Below, piece after piece: positions 1-5,607 of a stretch of 5,607 nt of DNA; position 1 is the stretch's first letter, and each line of letters opens with the position of its first letter. The notes under the pieces were generated by a model. The model ran no database searches. It was given only the letters and a program-made list of their open reading frames with translations, and was not told the DNA's origin. A program made the position numbers and the translations under genes. The DNA is taken from the NCBI GenBank assembly GCA_002291495.1, contig DBAE01000211.1:1643-7249 (forward strand), given 5' to 3'. The stretch is from Bacteriovoracaceae bacterium UBA1018. GTDB lineage: Bacteria > Bdellovibrionota > UBA1018.

Positions 1-376
1 AAATTACATAAGCATAAGTATTGAGAGCTTTGAGTTTAGTTTCAAAAGTGACACCCGCGTGTGGCGTGATTGCCCGCGCTGCAGAGACGCGAAGTGTATC
101 AGGTAGGGTGCTGTCCGCGACGAGATCCAAAAGAATTGAGTTGGCATCAGTCTTTGTACCGAGATCCTTAAAGTACTCGGCAGCAAAAGGGATCAGAGTC
201 TTCTGAAAGATGTCGGTGAGATTTTTGTTCAGCTTCTCAAAAATGATCGTATTGACCTCTGCCAATGGGCGATCGCCTTGGGATTGGGCATAGGCCGGAC
301 CCCCCTTGAGAGCGGCAGCGATATTGAGCGAGAGGGACAGACCCAGAACCAAACCGAGTTTCGGCCAAATCTTCAT
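1..376 (-). CDS. Secreted protein of unknown function, N-terminal part (truncated by window edge)
   Basis: Reading the minus strand from an ATG at 376-374 gives 125 codons open to the window edge, so the stop lies outside. The start is chosen because it is followed directly by a classic Sec signal peptide: MKIWPK, then the hydrophobic stretch LGLVLGLSLSLNIAAAL, then a GGPAYA|QSQ cleavage site after about residue 30. The ribosome site is weak (no clear GGAG within 15 bases upstream). The mature part (residues 31-125) has no cysteine and looks helical, with amphipathic stretches around 38-72 and 78-102. No domain is recognised. It is divergent from the four-gene plus-strand cluster and shares the intergenic region with it. 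Its GC content is about 49 percent by hand count, somewhat higher than stretches sampled in the neighbouring cluster. Export is well supported; the role is unknown. Confidence 0.8.
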   Translation of the reverse strand, partial: MKIWPKLGLVLGLSLSLNIAAALKGGPAYAQSQGDRPLAEVNTIIFEKLNKNLTDIFQKTLIPFAAEYFKDLGTKTDANSILLDLVADSTLPDTLRVSAARAITPHAGVTFETKLKALNTYAYVI

Positions 377-509
377 AAGTTTGGTGGAGTTAACACGGTT
401 AGGGGAGGGGTGAAAGTAATCTCTCAGGTTGTCTATATATATGGAGGAGCCTTGTGCGCCGACAGAGGGCACCAAAGCCTAAAAAACTTATGAAATCTTG
501 AACTCTTCG
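377..509. other. Divergent intergenic region, left part
   Basis: This is the left part of the spacer between the minus-strand secreted gene and the plus-strand cluster. It contains an alternating TATATATAT tract at 434-442, which could be a -10 element on either strand, but I find no good -35 hexamer at 16-18 bases from it in either direction. The minus-strand gene must have its promoter here or nearby, but I cannot place it. No RNA gene, repeat array or credible small ORF is visible. Confidence 0.4.
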
Positions 510-539
510 TTGACACCGACCGACCTAGTCCGGTATTAC
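510..539 (+). promoter_or_regulatory. Putative sigma70-type promoter for the plus-strand cluster
   Basis: A perfect -35 hexamer TTGACA lies at 510-515 and a TATTAC (4 of 6 to TATAAT) at 534-539, with an 18-base spacer. A transcript starting near 546 would have a leader of about 20 bases that includes the AAGGAG ribosome site at 555-560 of the first gene. The spacer contains an imperfect dyad, ACCGAC (519-524) against GTCCGGT (528-534) with one bulged C, which could be an operator. The -10 match is modest and an 18-base spacer is slightly long, so the promoter may be weak or activator-dependent. This is inferred from sequence only. Confidence 0.5.
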
Positions 540-565
540 CCGCCGCATTACTATAAGGAGATCCT

Positions 566-2152
566 ATGCGTCGTTTGTCGTCCGTTAGTTCGATTGTATG
601 CTTATTGGCCCTTTCGCCAGTCGCAGCACTTGCTCAAAACATGGGCCCTATCAATGCGCCTCAGAGTGCTGTCAGTGTGCTTAATCCTGGCCAATACGGA
701 ATGGAATCTTTTAGAAAAGATCCGCTCTACATCAAGCACTTAGATCAGATGCAAAAACTCAGTGCAGAGTCTAAGGTTCTTTATCAGCAAACGATCGCAG
801 ATTTCTTCGAAGCATTTAAGGATCTTCAAGAATATTCAACAACACTTATTAATCGTGCAAATAGTTCTGTTGTTAAAAGTGGTGATTATTTAAGAGCAGA
901 AGAATATTTGAGCATGGTTCAAGAATATCAGAAGAAGAAATCACTTCTTGAGACACGTCTTGGTGCTGTAGCGACTTTCACGCAAGGATTAAAAGGTCAG
1001 CTCATGACCGAGTCTCCCGGAATGACGATCGGTAAGGTTCAGACCATTACTGCGGCAATCGACTTTCAACCCTTAGCGGACAAGTTGCAGGCCTCCATCA
1101 ATTTGTTAGAAACTGAAGTACGCAAGAAACAGATTGTTATTGTAGTTAAATCTAATCCTCCTAAACCATTTCAACTCTTGTCTGATGATTTCGTTAAGTT
1201 TAGCTATGACGCGAAAGAAGTTGCGAAGATCCGATCAGAAATCGCAAAGAACCAGATCATGTCCTACGCTCAGCAAAAGACTTTGACTGCTTATTCGAAC
1301 CTTCTAATTCAAGAGGTGCATCGTTTCATCACTGCTTATGGAACCCAGGAAGCATGGAGAGCTAATACTCACGGCCCATCTTACGAAAAAGCTAAGCGAA
1401 CAGCTCTTGAAGCCATTGTCGACGGATTCTGGCAACGATCTTACTTAAGGCAAAAATACGGAATCAATTTAGGTTCGATCAGCATGCCTTACAAAGGCTT
1501 GGCGTTAGGTTTTGATAACTGGTTTAAAAGTCTTAAAAACCTTACCTATGACAACCCATCTTTTGTTATGGGTGAAGTGACGACTAAGTTGAAAGAAGTT
1601 CAAAACTTCATCAAAACGACTGATTCAAAATCCAAAACATTTAGAGACATTCTCGACGGAAAAGTCGGAGCATTGGATTCGGCCAATAGCATAATCACCA
1701 CAATTCTAGGCCAAGACCAAGTTGCACTTGCTATGGTTCCTGTACTTGGCTTGATGTTGAACGATCTTTACGAAGAAGTTCTCATGCATCAAGGTAAGCG
1801 CGACGAGATGATTGAACGTTATACTCAACGTTATTTAATCAAAACGAAAGCTACAAACGGTCGTACAGTCCAAGCTAATACCCTCATTCGCGAGCTGCAG
1901 CTCGATTACAATCAGGGAGATGCAACCTACTATGTAGAGTCTGGCTATCTTAAGTCAGTGGAAGTTCCGATGGGTCAGATGTCTGCTCCTGCGGGATCAC
2001 TTATGGCCGGTGCTATTTCTGCAATTTCTGTGGGTATCGAACGAACTGCGGAAATTAGTGAAGCAGCTCGCCTTCAAGAGTCGATTCAAGAATACATTCG
2101 TGTCGTAATCGGCCCACAAGAAGAGCTTCTTCGTAAGAAACGTCGACTCTAG
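566..2152 (+). CDS. Secreted helical protein of unknown function (528 aa)
   Basis: The ATG at 566 sits 5 bases after a strong AAGGAG site (555-560) and opens a Sec signal peptide: MRRLSS, the hydrophobic core SIVCLLALSPVA, and an ALA|Q cleavage site after residue 23. The mature protein has no cysteine (the only one, C12, is inside the signal peptide and is not a lipobox). Most of it reads as long charged alpha helices, with coiled-coil-like stretches near residues 55-95, 106-135 and 165-190. A short beta-like VIVVK at about 191-195 breaks the helices. Two uncharged Gly/Ala/Leu segments near the C-terminus (about 386-398 and 477-490) could insert in or lie on a membrane. The protein ends in a basic tail, RKKRRL. 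It is first in a run of four exported proteins and is separated from the next gene by a strong hairpin. No known family or catalytic motif is recognised; a structural or scaffold role in the periplasm or at the cell surface is only an inference. Confidence 0.88.
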   Translation: MRRLSSVSSIVCLLALSPVAALAQNMGPINAPQSAVSVLNPGQYGMESFRKDPLYIKHLDQMQKLSAESKVLYQQTIADFFEAFKDLQEYSTTLINRANSSVVKSGDYLRAEEYLSMVQEYQKKKSLLETRLGAVATFTQGLKGQLMTESPGMTIGKVQTITAAIDFQPLADKLQASINLLETEVRKKQIVIVVKSNPPKPFQLLSDDFVKFSYDAKEVAKIRSEIAKNQIMSYAQQKTLTAYSNLLIQEVHRFITAYGTQEAWRANTHGPSYEKAKRTALEAIVDGFWQRSYLRQKYGINLGSISMPYKGLALGFDNWFKSLKNLTYDNPSFVMGEVTTKLKEVQNFIKTTDSKSKTFRDILDGKVGALDSANSIITTILGQDQVALAMVPVLGLMLNDLYEEVLMHQGKRDEMIERYTQRYLIKTKATNGRTVQANTLIRELQLDYNQGDATYYVESGYLKSVEVPMGQMSAPAGSLMAGAISAISVGIERTAEISEAARLQESIQEYIRVVIGPQEELLRKKRRL

Positions 2153-2165
2153 TATTCAATATTGT

Positions 2166-2196
2166 TTGGTGACCAGGCGGATTGCTTGGTCACCAA
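2166..2196. terminator. Strong intergenic hairpin, possible partial terminator or mRNA-processing element
   Basis: The arms TTGGTGACCA (2166-2175) and TGGTCACCAA (2187-2196) are perfect inverted repeats of 10 bp. The stem extends by GGC/GCT (one G-T wobble and two G-C pairs) to 13 bp, closing a 5-base loop GGATT (2179-2183). It begins 13 bases after the stop codon of the first gene and ends 37 bases before the next start. No T-tract follows on either strand, so it is not a textbook intrinsic terminator. It may be a leaky terminator, a 3'-end stabiliser that sets different mRNA levels for gene 1 and the genes after it, or, as DNA, a pair of near-palindromic TTGGTGACCA-type sites spaced 21 bp apart for a regulator. 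Confidence 0.5.
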
Positions 2197-2233
2197 TATC
2201 GCCTAACATCTAGCACATTTATTTTGAGGTCGT

Positions 2234-3940
2234 ATGAGCTTGGTCCAAAAGTATGCATGGGTAAGCACAATCACTTTGCTTGGAATGATTCCTAATTCAA
2301 GTTTTGCATCGTACGTACACACCGGAAACAAATGTGATCTAAGTTTACCAATTTTACGAACGCCTTCAGGTGTGTGTGGTAACCGTGTCGTTCCACTTGA
2401 TCGTGCAAGAAACGCACGAGGTTTTTCTCTGAGCTGTAGTTCAAACAGCGACCATCATATTCGTGGACCAGTATCGATGGATCCGAAGGTAAGAGAAGAG
2501 TGGGAGATGCAGGAACAGTATTCAAGAATGTTACCTGATCCAGAAGAAAGAATCGCAGCGCTTTGGGTCGCGCATAATATCGCTGTAAGCCAACCCAAGA
2601 TTGAATGGAAAGGTACAATTCCTTACCAAACTGTCGAGAACTGGACATGGACTAGTTGTGAAACGCATCAAAACTCTTCTATTTGTGGATCTCACGAAGA
2701 TCCAGAAACTTGCTATCGAACTGAAACGAAGCAAGATGCGAATGGCAATACTTACACCGAGTCCGTTCCATACACTTGTTATGTATCTCACGCTAATTAT
2801 TGTGACTACGACCAAGACGAAAGTGCTTCCTGGGGATGCTCGAACGAGGTCATGGATTTTCATGCTGAGTTTGCTAAGCCGGGTCCAGACTGGGTACCGC
2901 CTAAGAATGATGATGATTTGAAGGCACGAAAAAAGAGGCAAAAAAACCAAGAAACAAAAGAAGGACGAACGTTAGAGCATCTGCAGTACAATGCTCTTAT
3001 TCCGAATAAATACGATTTACTGCCAGGTGAGCTAGAAGATATTCAGGTCTTTAATAGCGGAAGATTCTCATCGACTTTGTCGCCTACAGTTGAAATTGGC
3101 GACGCTTGGAATCACTACTCACACTCAGTCGAGTTTCGTAACGGTGGTGGCTCAACTGCAAGCTGCCGATATCAAACTCGCTACGCTATTAATGTCGTGA
3201 TTTACACTAAAGGTCGAGACAATACTCGACAGACTCCAAATGCCTTTCGCATTCCAACGGATGAAGAGGGTAAGAAAGAAGATCCTTTCACGTATTTGCA
3301 CGGCTTTGTAAATGACAAGATGGTCAATGTTCGGCCACAAAAGTTACGTCTTGTAGATGCGAGTAATACAGTGCTTGATGTAATGTCTAAGCAGCTCAGA
3401 ACTGCCGCCTTAGCAGTAGAAGAGGCTAAAGACGCCGCAGGACTTGGATCAACCGGAACGATCGATGATGCAAATATGAGCGCTGACAGCCGCAAGAGCT
3501 TCTTCAAGAATACACGTCTACGTATCCAACTCATAGAAAAGAATTACGCATTCGGTGCTGACCTCTTAGCGCGAGATAAAGAACGTACGCCAAAGTACTA
3601 TGGAGGCGGGGCACTTCTAACGGTCGATGGTGACTTCTGGACTGTACCTCTTGATCAACGCGGTTACTCTCATCTTTACAAAGGTAACGGTCCCGGCTTT
3701 ACAAATAAGTATTTCAATCAAGTTGATGTCGAACTCAAGCCTGGAACGGAATATTTGTATTTTGTTTCAATGTATCAAGAAGGAATTCCTTTCTACGCTC
3801 AGAAAGGTCAAAAAGGTCAGGGCTGGAATGAGTTTCTTAAGGGTGAAGATGCGTATTTTAGCAAGCCACTCATTTTGAAATTCAGTTCACCAAAAGATTT
3901 TGATGCTCGAAGTCTCTTTGACAAAGCGGCGGATTATTAA
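2234..3940 (+). CDS. Secreted Cys-rich protein with a cysteine-free C-terminal half (568 aa), unknown function
   Basis: The ATG at 2234 follows GAGG at 2226-2229 and begins a Sec signal peptide (hydrophobic core around residues 8-20, likely cleavage at SFA|SYV after residue 26). Ten cysteines lie at 34, 48, 68, 142, 151, 160, 182, 190, 202 and 311. The even number and the export signal suggest about five disulfides, so an oxidising compartment is expected. The densest cluster (142-202) is also rich in Asp, Glu, Thr and Tyr and is preceded by a Trp-containing WTWTSC motif. A highly charged linker (about 224-246, with ARKKRQKNQ) separates it from a second half. There, residues 262-326 look beta-rich (LLPGELEDIQVF, then an SSTLSPTVEIGDAW stretch), 368-445 look helical, and 453-550 look beta-rich again (GGGALLTVDGDFW, ELKPGTEYLYFVSMY), which loosely resembles a beta-sandwich binding or adhesion domain. 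I do not recognise the family. The gene is followed after 9 bases by the next secreted protein, indicating co-transcription. Confidence 0.88.
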   Translation: MSLVQKYAWVSTITLLGMIPNSSFASYVHTGNKCDLSLPILRTPSGVCGNRVVPLDRARNARGFSLSCSSNSDHHIRGPVSMDPKVREEWEMQEQYSRMLPDPEERIAALWVAHNIAVSQPKIEWKGTIPYQTVENWTWTSCETHQNSSICGSHEDPETCYRTETKQDANGNTYTESVPYTCYVSHANYCDYDQDESASWGCSNEVMDFHAEFAKPGPDWVPPKNDDDLKARKKRQKNQETKEGRTLEHLQYNALIPNKYDLLPGELEDIQVFNSGRFSSTLSPTVEIGDAWNHYSHSVEFRNGGGSTASCRYQTRYAINVVIYTKGRDNTRQTPNAFRIPTDEEGKKEDPFTYLHGFVNDKMVNVRPQKLRLVDASNTVLDVMSKQLRTAALAVEEAKDAAGLGSTGTIDDANMSADSRKSFFKNTRLRIQLIEKNYAFGADLLARDKERTPKYYGGGALLTVDGDFWTVPLDQRGYSHLYKGNGPGFTNKYFNQVDVELKPGTEYLYFVSMYQEGIPFYAQKGQKGQGWNEFLKGEDAYFSKPLILKFSSPKDFDARSLFDKAADY

Positions 3941-3949
3941 GGAATATAT

Positions 3950-5236
3950 ATGAAGTATTTATCTATTTTGACCGGCTTTCTATTGTCTCTAAGTTTATCC
4001 ACGTATGCTGCGTCACTGTCGGAGTATAGAAAAGAACTCGGAGTAAGTGATGAATATAGGAAAGAGGTCCTCAGAAATTCAGCTGCAATTTTGCAATCCA
4101 TCGATAAATCAATCAAACCAAATCTTTCTCCACTTAAGCAATTCAATCCAGCAATTAGGGGAAGTCAAAGACGCATAACAAGCTCTAGTCTGATTAAGGT
4201 TCAACTGGAGGACATCATCGACAATCTTAAGCAAGAGATGAGTTATGGTAAGCCAATAACGTTTATGCCGTCATCGACTTTGGACTCATTGGAGTCTGAT
4301 CGCATTTATCGTGACTCGTGGCGAGACAAAGTTAAAGCTATGATGAGCAAAGTCGTAGATACCAGAATCCTGAGAAATGCCGAAACTAACGAAAAAATTT
4401 CGGAGAGTATTACGCTTGAAGAGAGAATCTACGATGCTTTTTATCAGATCGCAAAGGATCGGTCTTCGATGGACCCAATCGTTTATCCTGCTACTACTGA
4501 GTTGAGACAGGCAGTATTACGATCGACCGTAAGTAACGGAGCTTCAGTTGAAACGATTTTTGGTGCAGTCTCTGGAATCGAAATTCAAGAAGGTTCAGTT
4601 TACGCGCTTCGCTTTTTGAGAGGCAAAGAAATAACGACCATCAGCCTTTCCATGCTTTTGACAGTATTTTCGGATGAAGATCCCGCGTTTATCGCTGCGC
4701 TTGATTATCTAACAAGCACCGCGAAAAAGAGAATGGAGCTAGCAGGGGCGAGGGTTGAAACTTACGAAGAATTGACGTCCACCAGAAATTGGATAAAGAG
4801 ACAGTTTGACGACGATTTAGAAACAAAAAAATTAAGGATCGATATTGTTGCCGAGAGGCACCGACATGAATATTACAGGACGATCTATAATTTTTTGTCT
4901 CCAAAGCTTAAAGTGGCAAAGAAATTTAATCAGAACTTTATTCAGTTGAGTAGCGCTGCTAAGCGTGACTTGTTAGAGACTCTTCTGAGAGTTCAACAAG
5001 AAGAAATTCCTTCTGCAAAGGAAGTTGGACTCCTGATTCCCTATATTGGGAAAAAAATTAATCATGCGCTAACGTCCAGAGGAACTCAGCAACAAGTTCA
5101 GGCGCTTCAAGGAGACTTAAATTATTTTCAGCAAATTCAATCTCAGATGGCCAGGGCCAAAGAGCGATTAGTCGAAGAAAACGCTACTGACCGATTTGTG
5201 GATAAAGTGATCAAAGACTCGATTCGAGGAAAATAA
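3950..5236 (+). CDS. Secreted Cys-free helical protein (428 aa), unknown function
   Basis: The start is set by AAGGA at 3939-3943, which overlaps the stop codon of the preceding gene, 6 bases before the ATG. This arrangement favours translational coupling. Residues 1-20 are a Sec signal peptide (MKYLS, hydrophobic core ILTGFLLSLSLS, cleavage near TYA|ASL). There is no cysteine. The mature protein is mostly charged helix. Near its N-terminus a short motif EYRKE occurs twice, at residues 25-29 and 35-39. A less charged middle section (about 196-250) is followed by a long Arg/Lys/Glu-rich helical region (255-310). Near the C-terminus residues 383-407 show heptad spacing (V383, L386, L390, F393, M400, L407), a good coiled-coil candidate. 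No enzyme motif or known domain is seen. Its last base pair is shared with the start of the next gene (TAATG), so the two are probably made in fixed proportion and may interact. Confidence 0.88.
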   Translation: MKYLSILTGFLLSLSLSTYAASLSEYRKELGVSDEYRKEVLRNSAAILQSIDKSIKPNLSPLKQFNPAIRGSQRRITSSSLIKVQLEDIIDNLKQEMSYGKPITFMPSSTLDSLESDRIYRDSWRDKVKAMMSKVVDTRILRNAETNEKISESITLEERIYDAFYQIAKDRSSMDPIVYPATTELRQAVLRSTVSNGASVETIFGAVSGIEIQEGSVYALRFLRGKEITTISLSMLLTVFSDEDPAFIAALDYLTSTAKKRMELAGARVETYEELTSTRNWIKRQFDDDLETKKLRIDIVAERHRHEYYRTIYNFLSPKLKVAKKFNQNFIQLSSAAKRDLLETLLRVQQEEIPSAKEVGLLIPYIGKKINHALTSRGTQQQVQALQGDLNYFQQIQSQMARAKERLVEENATDRFVDKVIKDSIRGK

Positions 5237-5607
5237 TGAACACGATTAATATTCGATTGTTAATACTTTTATCGACATTCCTTCTGAGTGTTTCGAACGC
5301 GTTTTCTCAAAATTTAGATTTAGCTCAGCAAGTCTCGACTATGTCAGAGGCCCAATTAGAAGAAAAGTCTAACGAAGTGACGCAAGAGCTCCATAACGCT
5401 CTTAAAAACACTGAGATCCTCACTGCAGTAAATGCAAAAAAGATTCGAAGTTCATTCGAAGATTCTTTTTTGTTTGTTACTGGTGTCATCGAGCGATCGG
5501 ATATTCCAGAAACTAAGCGTGTTGATCTTGTATCGCCGGTTCTTAAATCGATCGGAGTAGCTTTCGGAGATTTGGCTGAACCTTTTGTAAATTTGAAAGA
5601 CTCGTCC
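5236..5607 (+). CDS. Secreted helical protein, N-terminal part (truncated by window edge)
   Basis: The ATG at 5236-5238 overlaps the stop codon of the previous gene in TAATG, and a GAGGA ribosome site at 5226-5230 lies inside that gene. The frame stays open for 124 codons to the window end. The N-terminus is a Sec signal peptide: MNTINIR, hydrophobic core LLILLSTFLLSVS, and cleavage near SNA|FSQ (after residue 22) or AFS|QN (after residue 24). The mature part has no cysteine and starts with an amphipathic, Gln/Glu-rich helical region (about 27-60, ending near HNALKN), then AKKIRSSFEDSFLFVTGVIE and a turn at DIPETKRV. The protein is the fourth exported product in a row and is translationally coupled to the one before, which argues for a shared function. 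No family is recognised; the missing C-terminus may hold the informative domain. Confidence 0.85.
   Translation, partial: MNTINIRLLILLSTFLLSVSNAFSQNLDLAQQVSTMSEAQLEEKSNEVTQELHNALKNTEILTAVNAKKIRSSFEDSFLFVTGVIERSDIPETKRVDLVSPVLKSIGVAFGDLAEPFVNLKDSS

Noticed and set aside
4..186. 60-codon minus-strand ORF in the left gene
   Set aside because: It is an alternative frame of the same strand as the longer, signal-peptide-bearing frame that is open from 376 to the edge, and it has no start context.
269..278. GGCGATCGCC, which resembles the HIP1 palindrome abundant in cyanobacteria
   Set aside because: A single full copy in the window; other CGATCG sites lack the flanking bases, so there is no enrichment and no cyanobacterial signal.
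441..482. Small ORF (MEEPCAPTEGTKA) in the divergent intergenic region
   Set aside because: Thirteen residues, no ribosome site ahead of the ATG (only TATATATA), and no sign of coding. It is also too short for a convincing leader peptide.
278..493. 71-codon plus-strand ORF over the start of the left gene and the intergenic region
   Set aside because: It lies mostly antisense to the signal-peptide-bearing minus-strand gene, has no ribosome site and an unnatural composition. It is a shadow reading frame.
566..640. Lipoprotein signal at C12 of the 528-residue protein
   Set aside because: The cysteine is in the middle of the hydrophobic core, is not preceded by an L-[AS]-[GA] lipobox, and a clean ALA|Q signal peptidase I site follows.
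2531..2950. 139-codon minus-strand ORF antisense to the Cys-rich gene
   Set aside because: It lies wholly inside a well-supported plus-strand gene, lacks a ribosome site, and its hydrophobic look arises from the complement of a charged coding region. The same holds for 2292-2648 and 3202-3534.
4850..4871. His-rich RHRHE in the 428-residue protein as a metal-binding or protease motif
   Set aside because: It does not match HExxH or any other known metal motif and lies in a charged helix where such residues are expected.

Overview
The window holds five protein-coding genes and no RNA gene, insertion sequence, CRISPR array or other mobile element that I can support. Every one of the five proteins starts with a type I (Sec) signal peptide and none has a lipobox, so all are predicted to be exported across the cytoplasmic membrane. 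I do not recognise any of them as a named family. The composition is moderately AT-leaning, Shine-Dalgarno sites are of the AAGGAG/GAGG type, and signal peptides end in AxA-like sites, all of which fit a Gram-negative bacterium. The general look (runs of long, helical, secreted proteins without known domains) reminds me of Bdellovibrionota or related predatory/deltaproteobacterial-like lineages, but that is an impression and no marker gene is present to fix the phylum.

Layout. At the left edge (1-376, minus strand) is the N-terminal 125 residues of a secreted protein that runs out of the window. A 189-bp divergent intergenic region (377-565) follows, carrying a plausible sigma70-type promoter for the plus strand at 510-539. 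Then come four plus-strand genes in a row: a 528-residue helical secreted protein (566-2152), a 568-residue Cys-rich secreted protein with a cysteine-free C-terminal half (2234-3940), a 428-residue Cys-free helical secreted protein (3950-5236), and the start of a fourth secreted helical protein (5236-5607, cut by the window edge). Gene 1 and gene 2 are separated by 81 bp holding a strong 13-bp hairpin without a T-tract; genes 2 to 4 are tightly packed (9-bp gap, then a TAATG stop/start overlap), so they are very likely co-transcribed and translationally coupled.

How they may work together. The shared export signals, tight packing and absence of any cytoplasmic enzyme or transporter suggest parts of one extracytoplasmic assembly, made of mostly alpha-helical proteins around one disulfide-stabilised, two-part protein. 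This is inference from context: no motif gives a catalytic activity, and the substrate or partner cannot be read from the sequence. The hairpin between genes 1 and 2 could set a different expression level for gene 1 than for genes 2 to 4.
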